NCBI GenBank assembly: GCA_963700185.1
Contig: CAVOWP010000007.1
Span: 124,001-188,000, forward strand
Origin: AP-15 sp963700185
Lineage (GTDB): Bacteria > Pseudomonadota > Alphaproteobacteria > ATCC43930 > CGMCC-115725
Length of the DNA: 64,000 nucleotides
Direction of reading: 5' to 3'
A program made the translations under genes and the position numbers. Positions 52,902 to 61,809 of the stretch are shown here, piece by piece. A model generated the notes under the pieces. It was not told where the DNA came from. It made no database searches and was given only the letters and a program-made list of their open reading frames with translations. Position 1 is the first letter of the stretch. Every line of letters starts with the position of its first letter.

Positions 52902-54222
52902 TCATGGTTGTGTCGCCACCAGTGTAATCTGATCGGTGATCGTGCTCAAATTGGGACCGACGCCGGGGCCGCTCGGGTTGATGACGACGTTGCCGCTTAT
53001 GGGCGAGCCCGTCAGTGCGAAGATGCCGCGGGCATCGAAATTCGGCGGGCCAAAGCCGATCGCGCCGACAAAGGGCGATCCGTCGCTCATCGTCACCGTA
53101 TAGGTTGCCACGACCGCGCCGACGGAGGTCGTGTCCGGCACTTGAGGTGTGTTCGGAGTTACGGTGATCACAGGAGCTGGTGCTAGTGGTGGAGGCGGTG
53201 GTGGCGCACCGATTGCGGTTATCGCGGCGCTCTTTGCTATGACGTTAAAACTGTTGTTGACGAAAAACCTGACCTCATATTGCCCTGCCGTCGTAGGCAC
53301 CACGAGATGAACGGTCCCGGCTGTAACTCCACCCGATGTCGGGGGTGACGAGCTCGCTCCATCCGTCGACAGCCATTTCCACGAGGCCGGATTGCCAGGG
53401 CCGTTGGGCGACCCCACGGCGTAGACCCCGAGCCAGTCGGCCGGGTTGCCGGGTCCATCGGACACCGTGGCGGCGATAGCCGCGCCGCCCGCCACGGTCA
53501 CCGGGCTCCTCGAACCGTTGATCTGCACATTCGGTGAGTTCGGCGGTGGCGGTGGCGGCGGTGCTGGTGGTGGAAGCGGTGGTGCCGCGCCGGTTGCGGT
53601 TATCGCGGCGCTCTTTGCTATGACGTTAAAACTGTTGTTGACGAAAAACCTGACCTCATAAAGCCCTGCCGTCGCCGGCACCACGAGATGAACGGTCCCG
53701 GCAGTAACTCCGCCCGATGTCGGGGTTGACGAGTTCGCTCCATCCGTCGACAGCCATTTCCACGAGGCCGGATTGCCGGGGCCGTTGGGCGACCCCACGG
53801 CGTAGACCCCGAGCCAGTCGGTCGGGTTGCCGGGTCCATTGGACACCGTGGCGGCGACAGCCGCGCCGCCCGCCACAGTCACCGGGTTACTCGAACCGTT
53901 GATCTGCACATTCGGTGAGTTCGGCGCTGGAGGCGGCGGTGCTGGAGGCGGCGCGGCTATCCCTACATCGACCGTTAACGTTACGGAGCCACGAAAATCC
54001 TATTGCGCCAATCCGAACTGAGTAGTGTCCTGGGATCACCGGCATGCTCCACGCGGTGACCAGACTGTTTTCCGCGATTGCAAAATAACAGATAGACCCT
54101 TTCGTCAGCATATAATTGCACGGAATGACGGCGCCCGATGCGTCACTCGCGGTTAAGACACCTATTGTTGTTCCAGCTGGTACGTTATTGGAGATGATTA
54201 GATTACTTATGGTGATCGTCAT
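52902..54222 (-). pseudogene. Repetitive Ig-like/beta-sandwich protein with one frameshift
   Basis: An upstream frame starting at 54222 (MTITISNLIISNNVPAGTTI) must shift at an A-run (53995-53998) to continue as FRGSVTLTVDVGIAAPPPAP. Two almost identical 127-residue units follow, each with DWLGVYAVGSPNGPGNPASW and YEVRFFVNNSFNVIAKSAAI, separated by proline-rich linkers. A third, different domain ends the protein (TSVGAVVATYTVTMSDGSPF). Total is about 440 residues. It looks like a surface or secreted protein, though no signal peptide is visible at the present start. Confidence 0.65.
53213..53945. repeat. Tandem near-identical 381-base repeat inside the Ig-like gene
   Basis: The sequence starting GCGGTTATCGCGGCGCTCTT recurs with a period of 381 bases (53216 and 53597), encoding exactly 127 codons per unit. 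Differences between units are few, so the duplication is recent or kept alike by recombination. Confidence 0.85.
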
Positions 54223-54749
54223 GACGCTCTCTGAGTTAAATAGAGTGCGGTCGTGCTGTGTGACAAATTGCCGGCTGGTGCCGGGACCACCTGTCGTTCC
54301 ACACGCCGATTAAGCTTGAGTCTCGATGACACGATTAGTCCGAGCTGCCGATGCCTGATCCCGGCTTACTCGAGGCAGCAGCCTCCGATGATCTCCCGGG
54401 CCGAAGGAGATTCAGCTTCGCGGAGTTCTGAGGAACCGGTCGACGACTAGACGCCTAAAAGGCGTCTCGTGATGAAAGGCATGGCCCAGATCGGGCTCAG
54501 TGTATGATAGGCAGTCGAGCGAGCCAGCTCGTTCGGGTCAAGGACTCGTCACCCTTGCATATTGCGTTAAATATACCCGTTTAATTCTGAAGTTGTCAAT
54601 TCCTAAATTCGCATTCAAACGTGCTTCGCGCGCGGCAAGGGAGCAATTTCTTTCATGATCTCGCGAAACCGTCGAGCGACGCCGCGATCGGGTGACGAAC
54701 TTTGGTGTCGCCCTGGGCCAGTCACACTCCACCCGAGGGGCGTTTAGTT
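54223..54749. other. Intergenic region with one small hairpin, no gene seen
   Basis: 527 bases, locally AT-richer near 54540-54610. A seven-pair stem AGACGCC TAAAA GGCGTCT lies at 54449-54467 without a T tract. A 71-codon frame near the right end has no ribosome site and no recognisable content. Confidence 0.45.
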
Positions 54750-56282
54750 TCATTGCGAGGGGGCGCTCGGTTCACCGGCGCCGTAGAGCTCGGCGGCGTC
54801 ATGGGCGAGCAAGGAGCGCGACGCGGGCCGCATGTAAACCATGTGGCCACCATCATAAACCCGGAGCCGAATCGTCGACCGCGTCGCGGCGGGGATTTCC
54901 AGCTGGTCGACGAGCCAGCGCGAGCTGAGATACGGCGTTACCAAATCGTAACGCCCGTTGACGATCAAAATCTTGGTCGCCGGGTGCTCGAGCAGTGCTG
55001 TCTCGAGCGACGACATCGCCAGGCCGTCGGTGCCGTGCTGGCGTTCGCCTTGCCAATTCCATTGCTGCGAGACGTCGTGGGGCAGCACGCGATAGGGCCG
55101 ATCGGTATGGACCCCGAGCGCCTCGGCGAGATAGGCATTGAATGCCGTGCCGTAGGCGGCGACAGCCGGCTGCAGCACCGGGTCTGCGCCACCTCCGGCC
55201 CTCTCGTCTTCCGGGCCGGCTGGCGCTACGATTGTGCTGTCGTAGAGACTGATTTCTTCGCCCTGATTACGGCGGATCTCGCGGGCGAAGATGTGGCGCG
55301 GGATGCGGCCACGATAGCGGCGCACGATATCCGCTGGAACCCCGGAGATTTCGGCCACCCTGGCGATGAAGGGGTTGCCTGGCGCCGTCTGTCCGTTGAG
55401 CCCGGCAAGACCGACCAGGTAGTCCGAGAGCGCAAAGCGTTCGACCTCGGCGAGTCCGCCGCTGGTAGAAGCTGCGCCGTGGACGCCCGCGGTCGCCGCG
55501 TAGGAGGGCAGGAGGAATGCGGCGGCGAGAAGATCGCGTTCTGTCTGATGCAAGGCCGAGAGATCGAGCGCCGGCGAGACGAGGACGAGACCTTTGACGA
55601 TCACGTCGACGTCGTGCGGCAGGGTTTGCGTCATCGCCGCTGCCCGGAAACCGCCATAGCTCTCCCCGACCAACCAAACCGGCGAAGTCCAGCGCTGATG
55701 CCGGGTCAGCCAGAGCCGGATCACCGAGCCGAGCGAGGCGATATCGGCGCGCACATCCCAGAAAGGCTTGTCCGGATTTTCTTCCGTGCCCTTGCCGCGG
55801 CTGAAGCCGGTGCCGACCGGGTCGATAAAGACGAGATCGGTAAAGCCCAGCCAAGTGGCCGGGTTATCGATGAGGTGGACGGGAGAGGCCGGTACCGCGC
55901 CATTTTCCGGCGTCTGCAGGATCTGCGGGCCGAGTGCGCCGAGATGCAGAAAGACCGAGGCCGCACCGGGACCGCCGTTGAAGACGAAGCTGACCGGCCT
56001 GGCGCTGCCATTCTCGCCATCTGTGAGATAGCTGACCGTGAAAATCGATGCGGTGGTGTTGCCCTTGGCATCGGTCACCGGCAACGTCTCGGCGACCGCC
56101 TCGTAGTCGAGCCGGCGCCCGTTTGGCCCCATGGCGTTTAGCCCCATGCCGTTCAGCCCCATCGTATGATGGGTCGCGACCCGCGCCGGCAGCTCGCCAT
56201 TGGGCTTCTCATCCGCCCGAGCGTCGGGCGTTCCGAGGGTGGCCAACAGCAACAGAGATACGACCGCCAAAGGTTTCGGCAT
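54750..56282 (-). CDS. Exported serine carboxypeptidase (peptidase S10 family)
   Basis: 510 residues from the ATG at 56282, six bases after GAGG. A signal peptide ends near DARA (about 24). The alpha/beta-hydrolase core shows SFVFNGGPGAASVFLHLGAL (oxyanion hole), DPVGTGFSRG, VGESYGGFRAAAM (nucleophile Ser), NGRYDLVTPY (Asp) and YDGGHMVYMR (His). The family removes C-terminal residues at acidic pH, here in the periplasm. An odd Gly/Met/Asn repeat (MGLNGMGLNAMGPNG) lies near residue 45. Confidence 0.9.
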   Translation of the reverse strand: MPKPLAVVSLLLLATLGTPDARADEKPNGELPARVATHHTMGLNGMGLNAMGPNGRRLDYEAVAETLPVTDAKGNTTASIFTVSYLTDGENGSARPVSFVFNGGPGAASVFLHLGALGPQILQTPENGAVPASPVHLIDNPATWLGFTDLVFIDPVGTGFSRGKGTEENPDKPFWDVRADIASLGSVIRLWLTRHQRWTSPVWLVGESYGGFRAAAMTQTLPHDVDVIVKGLVLVSPALDLSALHQTERDLLAAAFLLPSYAATAGVHGAASTSGGLAEVERFALSDYLVGLAGLNGQTAPGNPFIARVAEISGVPADIVRRYRGRIPRHIFAREIRRNQGEEISLYDSTIVAPAGPEDERAGGGADPVLQPAVAAYGTAFNAYLAEALGVHTDRPYRVLPHDVSQQWNWQGERQHGTDGLAMSSLETALLEHPATKILIVNGRYDLVTPYLSSRWLVDQLEIPAATRSTIRLRVYDGGHMVYMRPASRSLLAHDAAELYGAGEPSAPSQ

Positions 56283-56413
56283 CGAGCGCCTCAAATTTTT
56301 GCCTGGACCGCGTCCCGGCAGCAGGTCGACAGGTGCGTGCGAACTATGTCAATTCTGTGGGATCGGGGCGGTAAGCTTCCCCAGCTAGTGTCGAATTTTC
56401 CGGGGAGGGTCAC

Positions 56414-57238
56414 ATGCCGAGTACCGCCCGCGTTGCGCTGATCACCGGCTGCGGCAAGCCGATCGGCATCGGCAACTCGACGGCCCGCGCGCTCGCCGCG
56501 GCCGGCGTGACCGTCGTTGTCTCCGATGTCGTGCCCACCGGTGTCGCCAACGAGCATAATGTCCAAGGCGACATGGACAGCTCCTGGAAGGGTGTCGACA
56601 GCCTTGTCGGGGATCTCGTGCGCAGCGGCAGAACTGCATCCGCGACCCTCGGCGACGTCAGCGTCGAGGCGGATGCCCGGCGTATGGTCGATGAGGTGCT
56701 CGGACGCTATGGACGGCTCGACATTCTCGTCAACAATGCCGGCGCGCCGCAGGGCGCCGACCGCAACGAGATCGAGGATGTGCCGGTCGAGGCCTGGGAC
56801 CGCACCATGGGCGTCAACGCCCGCGGCGCGTTTCTGATGTCGCGCGCCGCCGTGCCGGCTATGCGCAAAGCCGGTTGGGGCCGCATCGTCAGCGTCTCCT
56901 CGAAGGCGGCGTTCCGGCCCGGCAAGCATCGCGCCGCCTATGCTGCCTCGAAGGCGGCGATCGTCGGGTTCACCAAGTCTCTCGCCTTCGATCTGGCGGC
57001 CCACGGGATCACCGTCAACGCCGTCTGCCCCGGGCCGATCCGCACCTCGCGGGCGATCAGCACCAACCGGCGCGAGTACGGCGACGATCTCGAAATCGGC
57101 TTTGCCGAGCGCGCCAAGGCGATCCCGATGGGCCGCTTCGGCAGCCCCGACGAGGTCGCGGCGATGATCGCGTTTCTCGCTTCCGACCAAGCCGCGTTTG
57201 TGACCGGTCAGGCGATCGGAGTGGATGGAGGATGGTGA
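56414..57238 (+). CDS. SDR-family oxidoreductase (FabG-like)
   Basis: 274 residues, a Rossmann-fold NAD(P)-dependent dehydrogenase. ALITGCGKPIGIGNSTARAL is the cofactor loop, ILVNNAG the structural motif, and the catalytic Ser-Tyr-Lys are in VSVSSKAAF and AAYAASKAA. The C-terminus has the family ending FVTGQAIGVDGGW. GGGGAGGG precedes the ATG. First gene of a four-gene operon. Substrate unknown. Confidence 0.9.
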   Translation: MPSTARVALITGCGKPIGIGNSTARALAAAGVTVVVSDVVPTGVANEHNVQGDMDSSWKGVDSLVGDLVRSGRTASATLGDVSVEADARRMVDEVLGRYGRLDILVNNAGAPQGADRNEIEDVPVEAWDRTMGVNARGAFLMSRAAVPAMRKAGWGRIVSVSSKAAFRPGKHRAAYAASKAAIVGFTKSLAFDLAAHGITVNAVCPGPIRTSRAISTNRREYGDDLEIGFAERAKAIPMGRFGSPDEVAAMIAFLASDQAAFVTGQAIGVDGGW

Positions 57239-57239
57239 C

Positions 57240-58232
57240 ATGAAGCGGATCGAGATTGCTGCTTATGGGGTCCCGGAAGACGTCGCCCATTGCGTCGATG
57301 CACCGGCTGTCGGCGACCCCGGCCCTGATGAAGTCGTTTTCGATATTCTCGCTTTTCCGATCAACCCGGCGGACATCTCGTTCTGCCGCGGCAGTTACCG
57401 GCTGCGGCCGCCATTGCCGGCGACACCCGGGGCCGAAGGCCTCGGGCGCGTCATTGCCGTCGGCGCGGGCGTCATGCACGTCAAACCCGGCGAACTGGTG
57501 ATCAATATGCAGCGCGAGAATTGGACCCAGCGCCGCCGCATCACGGCCGAGGACGCGGTGCCGATCCCGCCGGGGCTGGATCTGGCGCAGGCGGCGATGC
57601 TGCGCATCAACCCGCCGACTGCGCTGCTGCTGCTGGAGGATCACGCCGCTCTGAATCCGGGGGATTGGGTGATCCAGAACGTCGCCAATTCGGCAGTCGG
57701 GCGACATGTGATCGTGCTGGCCAAGGCGCGCGGCGTGCGCACGGTCAATGTGGTACGCCGCGACGATGTCGCCGGAGAACTGCGTGATCTCGGTGCGGAC
57801 GCCGTCGTGAAGGACGGCCCCGATCTGGCCGAGCGCGCTCGCGCAGCCACCGGCGGAGCGCCGATCCGGCTCGGCATCGACGCCGTCTCCGGGGACGCGT
57901 GCAAGCGGATCGGCGATTGCGTCGCCGATGGCGGTGTCGTGGCCAGCTACGGATCGATGTCGGGCCAGGATCCAGTGATGAGCCGGGCGGCAGTCAACAT
58001 GCGCGGCGTCAATCTGACCGGGTTCAATCTCGGCCGCGGCCTCGCCAAGCGCACACGAGAGGAGGTGCGCGGAATCTACGCGGACCTGGCGGCCAAGCTC
58101 CGCGACGGAGTGCTCAAGGCGCCGATCGACGCTTTCTACTCGATCGAGGACATCAGATCGGCACTCATCCGGGCGCAGCAAGGCGGCCGGCACGGCAAGG
58201 TTCTGGTGCTGCCCAATGGCCCGCTGCAATGA
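57240..58232 (+). CDS. Medium-chain dehydrogenase/reductase, enoyl-thioester-reductase-like
   Basis: 330 residues from the ATG at 57240; GGAGGA lies in the last codons of the SDR gene. A GroES-like N-terminal domain (FPINPADISFCRGSYRLRPP, TPGAEGLGRVIAVGAGV) precedes a Rossmann domain, QNVANSAVGRHVIVLAKARG. It resembles MECR/quinone-reductase members and lacks the zinc ligands of alcohol dehydrogenases. It would reduce a double bond using NADPH. Confidence 0.85.
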   Translation: MKRIEIAAYGVPEDVAHCVDAPAVGDPGPDEVVFDILAFPINPADISFCRGSYRLRPPLPATPGAEGLGRVIAVGAGVMHVKPGELVINMQRENWTQRRRITAEDAVPIPPGLDLAQAAMLRINPPTALLLLEDHAALNPGDWVIQNVANSAVGRHVIVLAKARGVRTVNVVRRDDVAGELRDLGADAVVKDGPDLAERARAATGGAPIRLGIDAVSGDACKRIGDCVADGGVVASYGSMSGQDPVMSRAAVNMRGVNLTGFNLGRGLAKRTREEVRGIYADLAAKLRDGVLKAPIDAFYSIEDIRSALIRAQQGGRHGKVLVLPNGPLQ

Positions 58233-59011
58233 CGGAAGCGAGCCACCAGGGCCTGATCCTGGACCAATTCACGCGCCAGGCGACATTGTTCAGCACGGCT
58301 GCCCCGATCACCAACGCCGACGCATTGCGGATGATCGTCGAGGCCGCTCGCCCGGGACCGGAGGATACGGTTCTCGATGTCGCCTGCGGCGGCGGCATCG
58401 TCGTGTGCGGCTTCGCCCCGCATGTGCGCCGGGCCACCGGTATCGACGTGACTCCGGCAATGCTCGATCAGGCACAGATGCTCGCGGCGGAAAAGGGGTT
58501 GGCGAACGTCGAGTGGCGACAGGGAGACGTGTATTCTCTGCCGTTCGAAGACGGCAGCTTCACGATCGTGGTCACGCGTTTCTCGGTGCACCATTTCCCC
58601 GATCCGGCCGCGGTGTTGCGGGAAATGGCCCGGGTCTGCGCGCCCGGGGGAGAGCTCGTCGTCGTCGACATGTATGCCTCAGAGGACCCCGCCAAGGCGG
58701 CCGAGTTCAACCGCTTGGAGCGTTTGCGCGACCCCTCTCATGTGCGCTCGCTGACCTTGACCGAGCTGAAAGGCCTGTTCGGCGAGGCCGGACTGCCGGA
58801 GCCTGAGGTGAGCTTCTACGAATTGCGGGACGAGGTTCGGAACCTGCTGGCCCGCTCCTTTCCCGAGCCGGGCGACGACGTCAAGATCATCGAGCTGTTC
58901 AAGGCTTCCGCCGCGGATGATCGCCTCGGCGTCCCGGTACGTATCGAGGGCGAGCGGATCCACTACGCCTATCCGGTGGCGATCCTCGCCGCGCAACGCC
59001 CGGCGCAATGA
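58229..59011 (+). CDS. Class I SAM-dependent methyltransferase
   Basis: 260 residues. Start overlaps the preceding stop (ATGA). SAM-binding motif I is VLDVACGGGIVVCGFAP, followed by ATGIDVTPAMLDQAQML, WRQGDVYSLPFEDGSFTIVV and VLREMARVCAPGGELVVVDM: the UbiE/Methyltransf_11 arrangement. The substrate is not evident; neighbours suggest a CoA-linked or small-molecule pathway. Confidence 0.9.
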   Translation: MTEASHQGLILDQFTRQATLFSTAAPITNADALRMIVEAARPGPEDTVLDVACGGGIVVCGFAPHVRRATGIDVTPAMLDQAQMLAAEKGLANVEWRQGDVYSLPFEDGSFTIVVTRFSVHHFPDPAAVLREMARVCAPGGELVVVDMYASEDPAKAAEFNRLERLRDPSHVRSLTLTELKGLFGEAGLPEPEVSFYELRDEVRNLLARSFPEPGDDVKIIELFKASAADDRLGVPVRIEGERIHYAYPVAILAAQRPAQ

Positions 59012-59487
59012 GCATCCCGGCACCCTTCGAGCGTTACGAAGGCGAGGTTCTGCCGGAATGGATTGACGTCAACGACCACATGAACCTTGCCTATTACACG
59101 GTGCTGTTCGACTACGCGACCGATGCGCTGTTCGACGCCATCGGCATCGGCCGCCAATACAAGGACAGCACCGGCAACGGCACCTTCGTGGTCGAGACGC
59201 ACAATTTGTATGAGCGCGAGTTGCTGCTAGGCGACCGCGCGCGCGTCAGCACGCAGATCCTCGGCATGGACGGCAAGCGGTTGCATCTGGCGCACGAAAT
59301 GTTCGCCGTGGCAGGCGGACAGCGCGCCGCTATGCAGGAATTGATGTATGTGCACGTCAGCCTCGGCGCGCGCCGCGTCGTGCCGTTTCCGGACGGGGTG
59401 CGGGAGCGCGTCGCTGCCGCCGCGGCGGCGCACGCCCGTCTCACGCGCCCCGCTTGGACCGGGCGTCGTATCGCAATCCCAATGTGA
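59008..59487 (+). CDS. Hotdog-fold acyl-CoA thioesterase
   Basis: 159 residues, start overlapping the methyltransferase stop (ATGA). WIDVNDHMNLAYYTVLFDYA is the 4-hydroxybenzoyl-CoA-type signature with the catalytic Asp, and TFVVETHNLYERELLLGDRA follows. It is similar to the thioesterases of carnitine and betaine catabolism. Last gene of the SDR-MDR-methyltransferase-thioesterase operon. Confidence 0.88.
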   Translation: MSIPAPFERYEGEVLPEWIDVNDHMNLAYYTVLFDYATDALFDAIGIGRQYKDSTGNGTFVVETHNLYERELLLGDRARVSTQILGMDGKRLHLAHEMFAVAGGQRAAMQELMYVHVSLGARRVVPFPDGVRERVAAAAAAHARLTRPAWTGRRIAIPM

Positions 59488-59504
59488 GCCAATTCTATTC
59501 TCGT

Positions 59505-59663
59505 CACCGCCGCGGAAGCGGGGATCCGGGCCAGCGGCGCCTGACCCTGCCGCCGCGGATTCCCGCTTTCGCGCAAGGCTGTCGGACTAGCTAGTGCATA
59601 GATGCAAGCAGATGATTCAGTGCAATGCGCCCGCCCTCGGTTTCCCGGCGAAGGCCGGGACCC
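59505..59663. repeat. Cluster of short REP-like palindromic repeats
   Basis: GCGGAAGCGGGGATCC, GCGGATTCCCGCTTTCGCG and TTTCCCGGCGAAGGCCGGGA are variants of the dispersed hairpin repeat common in alphaproteobacteria. They lie between the thioesterase and the IS110 remnant; a related core appears inside that remnant. Confidence 0.6.
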
Positions 59664-59925
59664 ATATGTGGACGGCCCCCGTCTTGCCAGGACTCTGGCA
59701 GTTCGACTGGGTCTGGTCGGTTGCGGTCATATGTCCGGCCTTTGTGGTGCGGTCGGCTGACCGCTGGCCCAGATGGGTTACGCGGGTCGGGTCCCTAACA
59801 TTCCCGTGATGTCGAAGCACCGTTGGGTCCCCCGGGTTGTCCCGATCCTCGGATCGACCGATCGCCATCTTGCTGCTGTCGCCCTTGCTAGTGCCAGGTG
59901 TCGCGGATACCGGCGGGGCTCGGTC
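59664..59925. other. Intergenic region, no gene seen
   Basis: 262 bases between the repeat cluster and the end of the IS110 remnant. No coding frame is convincing. It may hold the downstream end of the insertion sequence, but I cannot place the boundary. Confidence 0.35.
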
Positions 59926-60728
59926 TTAGGCCGCCTTTGGCCGCCGATAGGTCTCGCCGGTCATCATCATGGCCCAAATGATGCGGGCCATCTTGTTGGC
60001 CAGCGCGACCGCCGCCAACTTCTTTGGCTTGCGCGCCAGCAATCCCAGCAGCCACGGCGTGGCGCGACCCTTCTTGGCCTGCTGGATCACCGCGGTGGCG
60101 CCGAGCACGAGCAGCCGGCGCAGGCTCTCGTCACCCTGGCGGCTGATCTTGCCGGGCCGGTGTTTGCCGGCCGTGGAGTTCTCGCGCGGGGTAATCCCGA
60201 TCCACGCAGCAAAGTGCCGGCCCGAGCGAAAGCCTTTCGGGTCGGGAACCCCCGCTTTCGCGAGGGCAGGCTCTTGGGCGCGGTGATGCCGAACTCCGCA
60301 GCATGGCCGCGCAGCGCATTGATCAGCATTGTGCGTTGCTTGACCAACAGATCGCGCACCCCCAGCATCGTCAGCGCCGCTTGGCTCTCGGCGGTCTTGA
60401 CCGGCACAAACCGCATGGTCGGCCGGCTCATCGCCTCGCAGATCGCCTCGGCGTCGATCGCATCGTTCTTGCCGCGCTTGACGTAGGGTTTGATGTATTG
60501 CGGCGGCATCAACACCACCTCGTGCCCAAGGCCGCGCAGGACCCGCGCCCAATGGTGCGAGGCGCCGCACGCCTCGATACCGATTCGCGTCGGCGCCAGC
60601 TTGGTGAAGAATTCCGCGACCGCGCTGCGCCGCAGCTGCCGCCGCAACACCGTCTGGTCGTTCTCGTCAACCCCATGAATTTGAAAGACATGTTTGGACG
60701 TGTCTAATCCAATCCTGATAACATTCAT
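59926..60728 (-). pseudogene. IS110-family transposase with internal deletion and frame change
   Basis: N-terminal DEDD (RuvC-like) domain from the ATG at 60728: MNVIRIGLDTSKHVFQIHGV, VKRGKNDAIDAEAICEAM, ending RGHAAEFGITAPK near 60280. The C-terminal domain resumes in another frame: DPKGFRSGRHFAAWIG, then TPRENSTAGKHRPGKISRQG (catalytic Ser region) and VALANKMARIIWAMMMTGET. About 85-95 residues that normally form the coiled coil between them are missing. In their place sits a ~27-base palindromic filler (CTCGCGAAAGCGGGGGTTCC). It cannot make an active enzyme. Confidence 0.85.
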
Positions 60729-60730
60729 TC

Positions 60731-60800
60731 GGACGGCTCCCCCTTGGCTGCGTTGTCCTACTTCACAGCCTGGCACATTCGATGCCGTAGGGGGCCGTCC
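60731..60800 (-). ncRNA. Long hairpin at the upstream end of the IS110 remnant; possible bridge-RNA region
   Basis: GGACGGC and CCCC (60731-60742) pair with GGGG and GCCGTCC (60790-60800), an 11-pair stem with one bulged base enclosing about 47 bases. It lies directly upstream of the transposase start. IS110-group elements encode their bridge RNA in the non-coding end on this side. Structure is seen; function is inference. Confidence 0.35.
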
Positions 60801-60927
60801 AACCCAACATCCCCCCGCCACTCGGAACTTCTAAAGCAATCGCAATACCTTGCCAGCGAGGATCGGCTCGTGCCGCGGAACGATGGGCCCTGGCTTTCGC
60901 CGGGGAAGCCTATAAACTAAATCCCAA

Positions 60928-61809
60928 ATGAAGCTTGACTACGCCTCGCTGCAACGAGACCTCGCCGATGTCGGCTATATCGCCGACGATGCGCTGGCGA
61001 TGGCGCTTTGTTTGATGATCGGGCTCGGGCGGCCGCTGCTCATTGAAGGCGAGGCAGGGGTCGGCAAGACCGAGATCGGCAAGGCGCTGGCTCAGGTGCT
61101 GAAGGCGAGGCTGATTCGCCTGCAATGCTACGAGGGCCTCGACGCCAACGCGACCATCTACGAATGGAACTACCAGCGCCAGCTCCTCGCGATCCGCGCG
61201 CACGAGCGCGACGCGATGCCGTCCGACGCGATCGAGCGTCACATCTTTTCCGAAGACTACCTGCTGCGGCGGCCCCTTCTCGAAGCCATCTCTCAGCCGA
61301 CATCACCGGTGCTGCTGATCGACGAGATCGACCGAGCCGACGAGGAATTCGAAGCATTTCTCCTCGAAATCCTCTCCGATTTCCAGATCACGGTCCCCGA
61401 ACTGGGCACCATCGCCGCCTGCTCGATACCGCACGTGATCCTAACCTCGAATGGAACCAGAGCATTGTCGGACGCCTTACGCCGCCGTTGCCTCTACAGC
61501 TATCTCGACTTTCCCGACGAGGCGAAGGAGCTCGTGATAGTGCGGGCCCAACTGCCGGACATCGATCAACGCCTCGCCGAGCAGGTCGTTCGCTTCGTGC
61601 AATTGTTGCGGCGCGAGGATCTGGAGAAGACGCCCGGCATAGCCGAAACGCTCGACTGGGCGCGGGCGCTTGTCGGCCTCGACATCGCCTCGATCGACAA
61701 GAACCCGAACGCAGTGCAGGCAAGCCTGATTTGCCTCTTAAAGACCGAGGCGGATCTGAAGCGGGTGCCACCCGAGGTTGCCACCAGGCTCATCGGCAAA
61801 GTGGCATGA
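60928..61809 (+). CDS. MoxR-family AAA+ ATPase (CoxD-like)
   Basis: 293 residues. Walker A GEAGVGKTEIGKALAQV, Walker B PVLLIDEIDRADEEFEAFLL, sensor 1 VILTSNGTRALSDALRRRCL. Related proteins (CoxD) help build the Mo-Cu site of carbon monoxide dehydrogenase, working with a VWA partner encoded next to them. The stop overlaps the next start (ATGA), so the pair is coupled. No coxMSL genes are visible, so the client is unknown. Confidence 0.9.
   Translation: MKLDYASLQRDLADVGYIADDALAMALCLMIGLGRPLLIEGEAGVGKTEIGKALAQVLKARLIRLQCYEGLDANATIYEWNYQRQLLAIRAHERDAMPSDAIERHIFSEDYLLRRPLLEAISQPTSPVLLIDEIDRADEEFEAFLLEILSDFQITVPELGTIAACSIPHVILTSNGTRALSDALRRRCLYSYLDFPDEAKELVIVRAQLPDIDQRLAEQVVRFVQLLRREDLEKTPGIAETLDWARALVGLDIASIDKNPNAVQASLICLLKTEADLKRVPPEVATRLIGKVA

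Noticed and set aside
54538..54753. 71-codon minus-strand frame upstream of the Ig-like gene
   Set aside because: No ribosome site, no domain, and irregular codon use; treated as non-coding.
59617..59868. 83-codon minus-strand frame near the IS110 remnant
   Set aside because: Its C-terminal part is a translation of a dispersed palindromic repeat (WVPAFAGK...), a common spurious product.
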